64,000 bases of DNA from Microbacterium maritypicum (GCF_041529975.1 NZ_CP168030.1:310001-374000), one strand, 5' to 3'. Shown: positions 7,793 to 16,229, numbered from the stretch's first letter. Numbers and translations: made by a program. Notes: generated by a model from the letters alone, not told the origin.

Positions 7793-9295
7793 CTACTCAA
7801 ACCCACCCGTCAACCGCCCGCGCATCCGCGAGCTGCTCTCATTCATCCCGACGATCTCCACCGTCTTCCCCAACGCCTGATACTTCGTCTCGATCGCATC
7901 CAACGCGGCAACGGTCGATGCATCCCAGATATGCGACCCCGACAGATCCACAACGACCCGAGATGGATCGTCCGAGTACGAGAACAACGTCGTCAGGTCA
8001 TTGCTCGACGCGAAGAACAGCTCCCCCTCCACGACGTACGTCACCACGTCGCCCGCCTCACCGAGAACCCGAGTCACCGACACGAAGTGCGCCACCCGCC
8101 GTACGAACAGCACCGACGCGACCAGCACCCCACCGACGACCCCGACCGCCAGGTTGTGGGTGAGCAACACCAACACAACCGTCGCCACCATCACGAACGT
8201 CTCGCTCTTCGGCATCCGCTTCAACGTCGACGGACGCACGCTGTGCCAGTCGAACGCCCCGATCGCGACCATGATCATCACGGCCACGAGGGCTGCCATC
8301 GGGATCGTCCCGACGAAGTCGCCGAACACGACCACCAGCAGGAACAGGAAGATCCCGGCGCAGAACGTCGAGATGCGGGTCCGCGCGCCGGAGGCCTTCA
8401 CGTTGATCATGGTCTGACCGATCACGGCGCAGCCGCCCATGCCGCCGAAGATCCCCGACAGCACGTTCGAGACGCCCTGCCCCCACGCCTCACGACTCTT
8501 GCGCGAGTGGGTGTCGGTGATCTCGTCGACGAGCTTCGCGGTGAGCAGCGACTCCATCAGTCCGACCAGCGCGACCCCGAGCGCGAACGGAGCGATGATC
8601 GTGAACGTCTCCCAAGTGAGCGGAACGTTCGGGATGAACAGCTCCGGCAGGCTCTTCGGCAGCTCGCCCTGGTCGCCGACCGTGGGCACGGTGATGCCGA
8701 ATGCGAGCACGACACCCGTCACGATGACGACCGACACGAGCGGCGCCGGCACGATCTTGGTGATCTTCGGCATCAGGATCATCACGACGATCCCGAGCGC
8801 GACCAGCGGATACACCAGCCACGGCACGTCGATCAGCTGCGGGAACTGCGAGCTGAACACGAAGATCGCCAGCGCGTTCACGAACCCGACCATGACGCTG
8901 CGGGGGATGAACCGCATCAGCTTCGCGACGCCGATCACCCCGAGGATCACCTGGAAGATGCCAGCGAGGATGACCGTCGCGATGAAATAGTCGAGCCCAT
9001 ACGTCGGCGCGACGGGTGCGATCACGAGTGCCACGGCCCCGGTCGCTGCGGTGACCATCGCCGGTCGCCCGCCGAGGAACGCGATCGACACCGCCATGAT
9101 GAACGACGAGAACAGCCCCACCTTCGGGTCGACGCCCGCGATCACCGAGAACGCGATCGCCTCGGGGATCAGCGCGAGCCCCACGACGAGCCCGGCCAGC
9201 ACCTCGCGGGTCAGCATCCGCGGATTCTTCAGCGCCTGAAGCACCGTGGGATTCGCCCGGTACCGGGCACGATCGTCGATCGTCGTTGCAGACAT
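7793..9295 (-). CDS. SulP family inorganic anion transporter
   Basis: A 500-aa inner-membrane anion transporter. The N-terminal SulP/xanthine-permease-like domain starts with LTREVLAGLVVGLALIPEAIAFSVIAG and continues through about 10-12 hydrophobic segments. The last ~110 residues are a STAS domain (VVDLSGSHIWDASTVAALD). The longer frame to 9442 is rejected because ATG 9295 is preceded by GGAG and gives the usual family N-terminus. Bacterial SulP proteins carry sulfate, bicarbonate or dicarboxylates; sequence alone does not decide. Its strong G/C codon bias contrasts with the flanking unknown and defence genes, so it probably belongs to the core genome. It is divergent from the gene at 9435. 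Confidence 0.92.
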   Translation of the reverse strand: MSATTIDDRARYRANPTVLQALKNPRMLTREVLAGLVVGLALIPEAIAFSVIAGVDPKVGLFSSFIMAVSIAFLGGRPAMVTAATGAVALVIAPVAPTYGLDYFIATVILAGIFQVILGVIGVAKLMRFIPRSVMVGFVNALAIFVFSSQFPQLIDVPWLVYPLVALGIVVMILMPKITKIVPAPLVSVVIVTGVVLAFGITVPTVGDQGELPKSLPELFIPNVPLTWETFTIIAPFALGVALVGLMESLLTAKLVDEITDTHSRKSREAWGQGVSNVLSGIFGGMGGCAVIGQTMINVKASGARTRISTFCAGIFLFLLVVVFGDFVGTIPMAALVAVMIMVAIGAFDWHSVRPSTLKRMPKSETFVMVATVVLVLLTHNLAVGVVGGVLVASVLFVRRVAHFVSVTRVLGEAGDVVTYVVEGELFFASSNDLTTLFSYSDDPSRVVVDLSGSHIWDASTVAALDAIETKYQALGKTVEIVGMNESSSRMRGRLTGGFE

Positions 9296-9434
9296 GGATG
9301 CTCCAGGGGAAGGCGCCTCGAGATGAGGCAGACGTTCCAGCGTAGAGCGGATGTCGTTGCGGTTCGATAAGGTCATCGAATCGGCCCAAGGATGACGACC
9401 GACGGCGGGTACCTCTGGAGTAGGGAGTCGTTGC

Positions 9435-11018
9435 ATGAGCATTCTGTATCGCGCAGTCTGGTCTGATTCACCCTCGGATCAAGAGGCGATGCTCAGCGGG
9501 ATCGCAGAGTGCGTCGCTCGATGGACGCAGGAGTCGACGGAGCCGCCCGCCCTGGCCGAGGGCTTGAGCGAGTTCGACGTCTCGCAGGGGCGGCATCGAG
9601 AGGTAGTTCTTCGCTCGCTAGGTGCCTCGGGGTTCGAGGTGGTCGTAACCGACCGTGTCTCCGGAGACCCAACGGATTGGGTTACCACTATCCGAGTCAT
9701 CATCGACGGCTCCGAAGTTCACACGCTCGTCGAGCTCAGCATGTCGTCTGATGATCTCGCGCGTCGAGTGTCCGTAGGGCGCCCCAAGATCGTGCACGAG
9801 CTGCTTGCCACCGCGGAGAAACCTCGCCTCGGAGGCAGCGGTGTTGTGAGCGGCCCGCTGGCCCTGCCAGCCAACGGCGTCTCAATCCTGACCGATATGC
9901 TCGCGGACTCAGCGCGCACTCTGCCGATCATCGTCTGCGCTGAGCCCAGCGGCACTCACGACGATATGTGGTCGCGCGCTGCCGGCATGATCGCGGCTCG
10001 CGTTGAAGGTGTCGCAGTCTTGATTACGCTTGACCAGGACGCTTGCGCGGCTTTTAGAAGCGAGCTTGGATCCCTCGCAATCTGGGACGGGGGAGTCAGA
10101 ATCTATGCACCGGGCGTGGTTGTGCGGGACTCGGACGGTTGGAGACACAGGTTCTATCTGCGGTCCCGCCTCGAGGAACACTTCGCGTCCACCGTCAACC
10201 GAATCGTCTTCTCAGTCGCACAACTCTCCACCCGCCGTCGCATCCCAGACGTCTTCAGTGTCTTCGGTGAGCAATCCGGTCAGACGACTGAGGTGCAGGA
10301 TGGAATGATCCTCGCGAAGGAGTTGTTGGACGCCCGAGAACACTGGGAGTTCGATCTTGAACTCGCCCGGGACGAGCAGAGCGCGCTAGAAAGAGAACTT
10401 GCAAACGCGATCGGTCATCTCGCGCGGCTCAAGGAAGTTCTGATTTCCAATGGTTTGACGGATCTGTTGTGGGGAACACAGCATGAGGCCGCAGCGTCCG
10501 TGCCCGACGAGGTGCAGTACGTTTCGGAAGCAGCTTTAGCAGGTCAAATGTACTTGAGTGATTGGCTGACCATCCCAGACTCAGCGATTCGGGCACTTGA
10601 GGACATCGACACCGCCCCCGAGGCCTACAACTGGGGGAACAAGACTTGGCGGGGGCTCCGAGCGCTTGCTGCGTATGCCGAGGAGCGGGCGAACGGATGG
10701 GACAAAGGCGGGTTTTGGGAGTGGTGTGCATCAGGACCGCTCCTTGGATGGCCCGCCACTTCCAAGAAGCTGTCGATGACAGAGAGTGAGACCGTTCAGA
10801 ACAGCGAAAAGCTGAGTAGGGCCCGGGTGCTGAAAGTTGACAAGGCGGTGCGCGATTCGGGCGAGATCACGATGCTCGCACATCTGAAGATCTCCGAAGG
10901 CGGAGGAAATCTGGCGCCTCGCGTGTACTTCTACGACGACACAAATGGGGCGACCAAGAAAGTACACATTGGGTTGATTGGCCCCCATTATCTGATGCCT
11001 AATAAGTCATCGAACTGA
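9435..11018 (+). CDS. Protein of unknown function, 527 aa, low G/C bias
   Basis: I do not recognise this protein. The ATG is preceded by GGGAG about nine bases upstream. It is soluble, mixed alpha/beta, with no signal peptide or membrane segment. Residues ~300-345 form a Glu/Leu-rich probable coiled coil (ELARDEQSALERELANAIG). The last ~65 residues have the pattern AHLKISEGG, APRVYFYDD and VHIGLIGPH, which looks like a conserved small C-terminal domain I have seen on otherwise divergent, often defence-associated proteins; I cannot name it. Codon use is less biased than in the adjacent SulP gene, like the island at 1-7000, so it is probably also acquired. It stands alone: divergent from SulP and followed by a gap. 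Confidence 0.7.
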   Translation: MSILYRAVWSDSPSDQEAMLSGIAECVARWTQESTEPPALAEGLSEFDVSQGRHREVVLRSLGASGFEVVVTDRVSGDPTDWVTTIRVIIDGSEVHTLVELSMSSDDLARRVSVGRPKIVHELLATAEKPRLGGSGVVSGPLALPANGVSILTDMLADSARTLPIIVCAEPSGTHDDMWSRAAGMIAARVEGVAVLITLDQDACAAFRSELGSLAIWDGGVRIYAPGVVVRDSDGWRHRFYLRSRLEEHFASTVNRIVFSVAQLSTRRRIPDVFSVFGEQSGQTTEVQDGMILAKELLDAREHWEFDLELARDEQSALERELANAIGHLARLKEVLISNGLTDLLWGTQHEAAASVPDEVQYVSEAALAGQMYLSDWLTIPDSAIRALEDIDTAPEAYNWGNKTWRGLRALAAYAEERANGWDKGGFWEWCASGPLLGWPATSKKLSMTESETVQNSEKLSRARVLKVDKAVRDSGEITMLAHLKISEGGGNLAPRVYFYDDTNGATKKVHIGLIGPHYLMPNKSSN

Positions 11019-11367
11019 CTCGGTCTGCGGCCCAGCTCGGCAAGCGGTCTCGGACTGCGGTGAGCGACAATCGGCTGCACAAACTGACCTCTCCTCGTTG
11101 AGGAGCCCGAGCCGCGCGGCCTATCGCTCGTGCAACCGGAACGCCCCGGAAGTCCATGACACCTGCGGCGACTGCGTGAGCGGTAGGCAGATCCCGGCTC
11201 ACAACCGGCTGACTGGGACTGGCGGCCATCTTCTCTGCGCACGCTGTCGCCAGCGCCAGCGCCAGCGCCAGCGCCAGCGCCAGCGCTAGTCGCCTGTCGA
11301 TCGCCGCCCTTCCTTCCCGCGGACTCCTCCGACATGATGAAGAGGACCGACCTCGAAGGAGTCCTCC
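11019..11367. other. Intergenic region containing a hexanucleotide repeat
   Basis: About 350 bases without a credible gene. The main feature is the CGCCAG array at 11248-11289. An AAGGAG ribosome site lies at the right end, ahead of the GTG start at 11368. Confidence 0.5.
11248..11289. repeat. CGCCAG tandem hexanucleotide array
   Basis: Six perfect CGCCAG units (11248-11283) followed by one variant CGCTAG unit. It sits in non-coding DNA upstream of a membrane-protein gene. Simple arrays like this change copy number by slipped-strand replication; being intergenic, it could affect spacing but not frame. Confidence 0.9.
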
Positions 11368-11883
11368 GTGTCACTCACACCGCCCCCGGCCCCGCAGGCC
11401 GACACCGCCGTCACCGGGCTGCCCGGCGCCGTGGTGATCGCGGGCATCCGCAAGATGCTCATCTGGACCGTCGTCGCCGGAGTCGTGTACTCGGTCTTCA
11501 TGAGCGGCAGCAAGGGCATCTGCCCGGGCGGCATCGACGCCAACGGTGGGTTCATCGACGCCGACGGCCGGTCGGTCGACCAGGCTCCGCTCTGCGTCAC
11601 GTTGTCGCTCCACCCCAGCGTGTTCGTCTACGTCGGCATCGCACTGATCGTCCTGATCGCGCTCGGCCGCGTCACCAAGGCAGTCGACGCGCGCGCGGCC
11701 TTGCGGACGATGGAACGCGCGATCCAAGGAGCCGGACTGCTCGTCGCCATCGCGCTCGTCGTGTCGCACGTGTGGTTCCAGCTGACCCCGCTCGAGCAGT
11801 TCTCCTCCGACTCGTGGTCTTACTTCAGTCCGTTCCCGCTCGGGGTCATCGACATCTCGACCAACCCGATGACAGGGCCCTGA
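11368..11883 (+). CDS. Hypothetical membrane protein
   Basis: A 171-aa protein starting with GTG after AAGGAG. After a Pro-rich N-terminus it has hydrophobic segments at about 30-47 (MLIWTVVAGVVYSVFMSG), 83-100 (VFVYVGIALIVLIALG) and 122-140 (GLLVAIALVVSHVWFQL), so three membrane passes are likely. The loop after the first segment holds two Cys (ICPGG, LCVT) that could form a disulfide outside the cell. No family recognised. The gene is followed after about 120 bases by another small gene on the same strand. Confidence 0.75.
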   Translation: MSLTPPPAPQADTAVTGLPGAVVIAGIRKMLIWTVVAGVVYSVFMSGSKGICPGGIDANGGFIDADGRSVDQAPLCVTLSLHPSVFVYVGIALIVLIALGRVTKAVDARAALRTMERAIQGAGLLVAIALVVSHVWFQLTPLEQFSSDSWSYFSPFPLGVIDISTNPMTGP

Positions 11884-12004
11884 CGGCGGCATCCAGCACC
11901 TCGTGGCCTGTCCACCCGACGGCCGGACGAGTACACCGGTATTCCCTGGAGAGGCATCCGCCCGTCTCCGTTCCGTCGCCGGAAGCTGTCCATACAGTGA
12001 CGGC

Positions 12005-12511
12005 ATGCAGCTCGGATCCGTCGCAGACGTCGTCACCGCACTCACCGCCATCGGAGCCCTCATCGCCGCCGTCTTCGGCGCGAAGAATGCAGCCCGTCTG
12101 TTCGGCATCGAAGCGAAGCGGGACGCCGCCGCGGCAGCGCGCGAGGTGCAATCGCAGGCGAGCAAGGTGTTCGCATGGGTGGCGACCCGGATCAGTAAAC
12201 GAGAGTTCTACGGGGTCGTCATCGTGAACTCCTCCGAGCAGGCGATTTACGACGTGGTCGTCCGGGTGACGGGCGCCGACGAGGGGGAGCGGACTCCGGT
12301 GCGGCTCACGATTCTGCCGCCCGGTGCCTACTACCTCGAGGAGAGTCCGCAGGCCTATGGCTGGACGTTCGCCTCACGATTGCGCTCGTTCGACGAGGAG
12401 ATCCGCCCGGTGACGAAGTCGAGGAAGCGCCGCGTCGTCGGGATGTCGTTCCGCGACAGTTCGAACGTCGCGTGGGTTCGCGACACCGAGGGACTGCTCG
12501 CCCGCGCATAG
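12005..12511 (+). CDS. Hypothetical protein with N-terminal membrane anchor
   Basis: A 168-aa protein. I chose ATG 12005 because the frame upstream has non-protein-like composition and the ATG opens a clear hydrophobic segment (about 5-25, VADVVTALTAIGALIAAVFGA), followed by an Ala-rich helix. The remainder (GVVIVNSSEQAIYDVVVRV, RLTILPPGAYYLE) looks like a small beta-sandwich domain. That gives one membrane anchor and a globular domain. No known family recognised. A perfect palindrome lies nine bases after its stop and probably ends transcription. Confidence 0.7.
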   Translation: MQLGSVADVVTALTAIGALIAAVFGAKNAARLFGIEAKRDAAAAAREVQSQASKVFAWVATRISKREFYGVVIVNSSEQAIYDVVVRVTGADEGERTPVRLTILPPGAYYLEESPQAYGWTFASRLRSFDEEIRPVTKSRKRRVVGMSFRDSSNVAWVRDTEGLLARA

Positions 12512-12519
12512 CGGGAGAG

Positions 12520-12539
12520 CGATCAACCCGGGTTGATCG
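12520..12539. terminator. 20-bp perfect palindrome, possible terminator
   Basis: CGATCAACCCGGGTTGATCG is a perfect palindrome just after the stop of the 12005-12511 gene. A near copy (17 of 20 identical) lies at 13041-13060, just after the next gene. Both can fold into GC-rich hairpins without a T-run, so terminators are the simplest reading; a protein-binding site is the alternative. Confidence 0.5.
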
Positions 12540-12616
12540 TGCGAATACGCTATCCCGATAGGACGGCACCCGCTACTGTCAGCGTTAGGGGTACGCGCAC
12601 TGGGCTGGGGAGTTCC

Positions 12617-13030
12617 ATGTCGATTTCGAAGAAGTTGTTTGCGGTGTTCGCGATGCTCGGGGCGTCGCTGGTGATGGTGGGCTGCTCGGCGGATGGGAAT
12701 CCACGTTTCGGGGGATTCGAGGAGGACGCCCAGCCAGGCTACGAACAGCTCGTCGAAGACCAGCGCTACGGAGGCTCGGAAGAGCCCAGCCAGTCAGAGG
12801 TAGACCAGGCTGCTGAGGAGTCCTATGAGCAGGTTCGAGAAGAGCTAGGGCTGGACGCTTGGTCCTGCACGATCTCGGTCACCTATAACGATGACTGGCA
12901 CGACGACGTCCTCTGCCGAAACGGTTCTGCAGTCGACCGCCCGTACCTGCGTGAGTGGGACAGCTTCGTCGAGGAGTGGGAGATTCTTGAATCCGCTGCC
13001 GAGTATGAAGCGGAGCTCAACGCCCGGTGA
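12617..13030 (+). CDS. Small secreted lipoprotein
   Basis: A 137-aa protein starting at ATG 12617, with GGGGAG a few bases upstream. Residues 1-23 are a lipoprotein signal (two Lys, hydrophobic core, MVGC with Cys23 as the lipidated residue). The mature part is acidic, rich in Glu, Gln and Tyr, and has two Cys (WSCTISVTYNDD and DVLCRNG) that may pair. It should sit on the outer face of the membrane. No family recognised. The gene is flanked on both sides by related palindromes (12520-12539 and 13041-13060). Confidence 0.8.
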   Translation: MSISKKLFAVFAMLGASLVMVGCSADGNPRFGGFEEDAQPGYEQLVEDQRYGGSEEPSQSEVDQAAEESYEQVREELGLDAWSCTISVTYNDDWHDDVLCRNGSAVDRPYLREWDSFVEEWEILESAAEYEAELNAR

Positions 13031-13040
13031 CGGGAGCCAA

Positions 13041-13060
13041 TCGATCACCTCGGGTTGACC
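13041..13060. terminator. Imperfect copy of the 12520 palindrome
   Basis: CGATCACCTCGGGTTGACCG differs at three positions from the perfect palindrome before the lipoprotein gene. It lies between the convergent lipoprotein and MFS genes, where a terminator is expected. Confidence 0.4.
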
Positions 13061-13070
13061 GCCATCTCAC

Positions 13071-14312
13071 CTACCGCCCCGCCCGCACCCGCAGCCGGAA
13101 CGCGACCCCCGCCAGCGCGATCACCACGACCCCGTATCCGACGCACACGGCCTCAAGCCCGACCACACCGACCAGCGCTCCGGCGATCACGGCCGGCACC
13201 CCGAACGCCAGGTACGCCAGCAGGTAGATCACGGCGAAGGTGTCGGCGCGCTGCGTCGCCGGGATCCGCGGGGCGAGCGAGGCGACCACTCCCGAGAACG
13301 CGGTGCCGAAGCCCATTCCGGTGACCGCGGCCGCGACGAGGTAGAACGGCAGCGACCCGACGCCCAGCGCGATCAGTGACAGCAGAGTCCCGACCGCGAG
13401 CGCCGACGTGCCGAACAGCACCATCGACCGCGCCGCGATCTTCCGCAGCACGAACGCCGTCACGGCGCCGACCCCGGCGAGCAGCACGACCCCGAGCCCC
13501 TGCCACACATGCGCCTCGCCGCCGAGCTCGCCCCGCACGATGTTCGCGCCCAGTGACAGGAACAGTCCACCCGTCGCCCAGCCGGCGATCACGGCCGGAG
13601 CCCCGCGCCAGAAGTCCGCGCGGATCGCCGGCGGGATCGACAGCCGGAAGCTCAGCGACGCCCACACCCCCGGCTTGCGCGGAGCCGTCTCGGGCACGAG
13701 GAAGAACAGCGCCGCGAGCAGGATATACGCCGAGCTCAGCGGCGCGAACACGTCGAGCAGTGCCTCCCCGCTGACGTCGAGCACCACGGCCGATACGAGT
13801 GCTCCGAGTGCGAGTCCGATCCCCGGGCTCAGCGCGTTCCACAGCGCCGCGACCCCCGCGCGCCCACCCGGTGCGAAGTCGAGCACCGTCGCCGACAGCG
13901 CCGAGATCAACAGACCGCTCGCAACGCCCTGCAGGATGCGCGCGAAGAACAGCGTCGCGACGGCATCCGCGTGCCAGAACAGGAACATGCTCCCCGCCAA
14001 CAGCAGGAACCCCGCGATCGCGACGGGTCGACGGCCGACGTGGTCCGAGAGCGACCCGGCGGTGAGGAGGGTCAGCAGCAGCGCCACCGCGTACACCGCG
14101 AACACGGCGCTGATCACGATCGCCTCGAACCCGATGTCCTGCGCGAGCACCGGGTAGAACGGCGACGGCGCACTCGCCCCGACCATCATCAGGATCTGCG
14201 CCACGATCGCGAGCCCGAACCCGAACCGTGCGCGGGGGACGGCCCCGGGCGCTTCGTCTCGCTTCGCTCGCTCAGCGACCGACGGGCGGACGATCGGCTC
14301 GGTGCTGGTCAT
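13071..14312 (-). CDS. MFS transporter, likely drug/metabolite efflux
   Basis: A 413-aa, 12-helix major facilitator. The second loop carries the motif A pattern GSLSDHVGRRP near residues 87-97, and the first helix has ASAPSPFYPVLAQDIGF, typical of efflux-type DHA1 members. The cytoplasmic N-terminus is short and charged. It is divergent from a small ArsR-like regulator, and the 82-base gap between them holds two matching operator dyads. Regulated efflux is therefore the likely role, with the regulator repressing both genes until an inducer binds. The substrate is unknown. Confidence 0.88.
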   Translation of the reverse strand: MTSTEPIVRPSVAERAKRDEAPGAVPRARFGFGLAIVAQILMMVGASAPSPFYPVLAQDIGFEAIVISAVFAVYAVALLLTLLTAGSLSDHVGRRPVAIAGFLLLAGSMFLFWHADAVATLFFARILQGVASGLLISALSATVLDFAPGGRAGVAALWNALSPGIGLALGALVSAVVLDVSGEALLDVFAPLSSAYILLAALFFLVPETAPRKPGVWASLSFRLSIPPAIRADFWRGAPAVIAGWATGGLFLSLGANIVRGELGGEAHVWQGLGVVLLAGVGAVTAFVLRKIAARSMVLFGTSALAVGTLLSLIALGVGSLPFYLVAAAVTGMGFGTAFSGVVASLAPRIPATQRADTFAVIYLLAYLAFGVPAVIAGALVGVVGLEAVCVGYGVVVIALAGVAFRLRVRAGR

Positions 14313-14326
14313 GGCGACTCCTCTTA

Positions 14327-14395
14327 TGGTTCGAGAATCATCGAACTATCGGAGCGTACTCGCCATCCGTCGATTGTTCAACTATTCTCGAACCA
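14327..14395. promoter_or_regulatory. Paired operator dyads for the ArsR-type regulator
   Basis: Two 18-bp sites of the form GTTCrA-N6-TCGAAC lie at 14329-14346 and 14376-14393. They are also mirror copies of each other: TGGTTCGAGAAT (14327-14338) and ATTCTCGAACCA (14384-14395) are perfect 12-bp inverted arms. The right site touches the ATG of the regulator gene, so that mRNA has almost no leader. The layout predicts one regulator dimer per dyad and joint repression of both divergent genes. Confidence 0.75.
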
Positions 14396-14697
14396 TGCCT
14401 GGCGATCTTCCGCACCCGGAGCGCTCCGAGATCCAACTCACCGACGTGCTCTTCGCGCTCAGCGACCCCGAGCGCCTCGCCATCACGCGCCAGCTCGCCG
14501 ACGGTCCCCTCGACATGGCCGCCTGCCACTCCACCGACCCGAACCTCCCGAAGTCGACCAAGTCGCACTTCATGAAGGTGCTGCGCGAAGCCGGCATCAT
14601 CCGCAACGAGCCCAACGGCCGCCGACGGATGCTGACGCTGCGCCGCGACGACCTCGACGCGCTCTTCCCCGGGCTGCTGGACTCCGTGCTGCGCTGA
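14395..14697 (+). CDS. ArsR-like winged-helix regulator
   Basis: A 100-aa winged helix-turn-helix protein (VLFALSDPERLAITRQLAD, KSTKSHFMKVLREAGII, then the wing RRRMLTLRRDDLDALFP). It is of the metal-independent ArsR/HTH_20 type common beside MFS genes in actinobacteria. Only one Cys (AACHSTDP) is present, so it is probably not a classical metal sensor. Start ATG 14395 is preferred over upstream in-frame codons because the operator dyads occupy that DNA. It most likely represses itself and the divergent MFS gene. Confidence 0.85.
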   Translation: MPGDLPHPERSEIQLTDVLFALSDPERLAITRQLADGPLDMAACHSTDPNLPKSTKSHFMKVLREAGIIRNEPNGRRRMLTLRRDDLDALFPGLLDSVLR

Positions 14698-14715
14698 GAG
14701 GCGAGATCCGTCGGC

Positions 14716-15210
14716 TCAGCTCTTCTTCCGGCTCCCCGCTGACCGCGGCGGGTTCGCCCGCAGATGCGCACTGACCTGCGTGAGCACGCGCTCGAGGCCT
14801 TCGATATCGTCGGCCGTGAGTGAGTCGAACAGCAGGTCCTTGACCGTCGCGATGTGACCCGGGAAGACCGTCGCGAGCACGCCGCGCCCGTCGTCGGTGA
14901 TCGTGGCGATCGTGCTCCGCTCGTCTTCCGGTGAGGGAGCGCGCGTGACCAGACCGCGCTGCTCGAGCAGCTGCACCTGATAGGTCAGTCCGCTCCGGCT
15001 GTAGACCACCCCGTCGGCGAGGTCGGTCATGCGCTGGCTACCGCCCGGAGCGTCTCCGAGCCGCGCGAGCAGCTGGAACTGCACGTAGCTGAGCTGCCCG
15101 GCATCCTTCAACTGCTTCTCGACCGAGTGCCGCAGCAGACTGCTCACCTCGGTGAACGCGAAGTATGCCGAGAGCTCTTTCGGCGAGAGCTGGGGAGGAG
15201 AGGGGCTCAT
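14716..15210 (-). CDS. MarR family transcriptional regulator
   Basis: A 164-aa MarR-type winged-helix protein. The core includes YVQFQLLARLGDAPGG, MTDLADGVVYSRSGLTYQVQLLEQRGLVTR and the wing DERSTIATITDDGR. It faces the oxidoreductase gene at 15300 across an 89-base gap holding two identical palindromic sites, so it should repress that gene and itself. MarR proteins are usually released by phenolic ligands or by thiol oxidation; no Cys is visible here, which argues for ligand sensing. Confidence 0.9.
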   Translation of the reverse strand: MSPSPPQLSPKELSAYFAFTEVSSLLRHSVEKQLKDAGQLSYVQFQLLARLGDAPGGSQRMTDLADGVVYSRSGLTYQVQLLEQRGLVTRAPSPEDERSTIATITDDGRGVLATVFPGHIATVKDLLFDSLTADDIEGLERVLTQVSAHLRANPPRSAGSRKKS

Positions 15211-15227
15211 CTGTCCAGTATACGTGT

Positions 15228-15281
15228 TGCTTCGAATTCGAAGCAGTGCTACGGTCGCCTTATGCTTCGAATTCGAAGCAT
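15228..15281 (+). promoter_or_regulatory. Two identical MarR-type operators within a promoter
   Basis: TGCTTCGAATTCGAAGCA occurs twice as a perfect 18-bp palindrome, at 15228-15245 and 15263-15280 (the second extends to 20 bp with flanking A/T). The centres are 35 bp apart. A possible promoter overlaps the first site: TTGCTT at 15227-15232, a 17-base spacer, TACGGT at 15250-15255. Binding of the divergent MarR protein would block it. Confidence 0.8.
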
Positions 15282-15299
15282 CCGATGAGAGGAAACATC

Positions 15300-16229
15300 A
15301 TGAAGGCAGTACGGTTCCACGAAGTGGGCGGCCCCGAAGTCCTGCAGTACGGCGAGGTCGAGCAGCCGAACCCCGGCGCCGGTCAGGTGCGGCTGCGCGT
15401 CGCCGCCTCGGCATTCAGTGCGGCGGACAACGGCATGCGGGCGGGCTTCCTACCGATCCCGCTGACGCTGCCGCACATTCCCGGCTACGACGTCTCCGGA
15501 ACGGTGGATGCCGTCGGCGAGGGTGTCACGGGCTTCGCGATCGGCGACCCCGTGATCGGCTTCCTGCCGATGGGCGAAGACGGCGGCGCGGCGGAGTACG
15601 CGATCGCGCCGGCGGATGCCCTGGTGTCGGCCCCGACGAGTGTTCCGCTCGCCGACGCCGCCGCATTCCCTTCGGTCGCGCTCGCCGCACGGCAGGCACT
15701 CTTCGACGACGGCGACCTGCAGGCGGACCAGCGGGTGCTCATCGTCGGCGCCGGGGGAGTCGTCGGGAAGTACGCGATCGCCCTGGCCGCCCGAGCGGGA
15801 GCGCACGTCATCGCGACCGCGAGCCCGCGGAGCGCGGACGCGGTGCGAGCCGCCGGTGCGCACGAGATCATCGACCACACCGTCACGTCGGTGCTCGATG
15901 CGGTCTCCGAGCCGGTCGACATGCTCCTCAACCTCGCCCCGATCGAGCCGGAGGAGTTCACCAACCTGGTGGCACTGGTTCGAGATGGAGGCGTCGTCGT
16001 GAGCACGACCGCCTGGATGCCGGCGCCCGACGACGTCGACCGCAACGTGCGCTCGGTCGTCGTGTTCGTCCGCAGCGACTCTGCACGACTGGCGGAGCTC
16101 GTCGGGCTCGTCGACTCGAGTGAGCTGCACCTCGAGGTCACGCGGCGCATCCCGTTGGTCGAGCTTCCGGCTCTGCACGCCGAGGCGGCTGCCGGGCCGG
16201 TCGCCGGCAAGGTCATCGTCGTGCCGTGA
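15300..16229 (+). CDS. NADP-dependent quinone-oxidoreductase-like MDR protein
   Basis: A 309-aa zinc-free medium-chain dehydrogenase/reductase of the quinone oxidoreductase type (MKAVRFHEVGGPEVL opening, GYDVSGTVDAVGEGVTGF, cofactor loop VGAGGVVG near residues 149-156). The structural and catalytic zinc Cys/His ligands of alcohol dehydrogenases are absent. Such enzymes reduce quinones or enones with NADPH in the cytoplasm. ATG 15300 fits the family N-terminus; upstream in-frame codons fall inside the operators. Control by the divergent MarR suggests induction by a reactive or aromatic compound. Confidence 0.9.
   Translation: MKAVRFHEVGGPEVLQYGEVEQPNPGAGQVRLRVAASAFSAADNGMRAGFLPIPLTLPHIPGYDVSGTVDAVGEGVTGFAIGDPVIGFLPMGEDGGAAEYAIAPADALVSAPTSVPLADAAAFPSVALAARQALFDDGDLQADQRVLIVGAGGVVGKYAIALAARAGAHVIATASPRSADAVRAAGAHEIIDHTVTSVLDAVSEPVDMLLNLAPIEPEEFTNLVALVRDGGVVVSTTAWMPAPDDVDRNVRSVVVFVRSDSARLAELVGLVDSSELHLEVTRRIPLVELPALHAEAAAGPVAGKVIVVP

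Noticed and set aside
7931..9370. Open frame of 479 codons on the plus strand opposite SulP
   Set aside because: Composition is almost only charged residues; SulP with its STAS domain is unmistakable on the minus strand.
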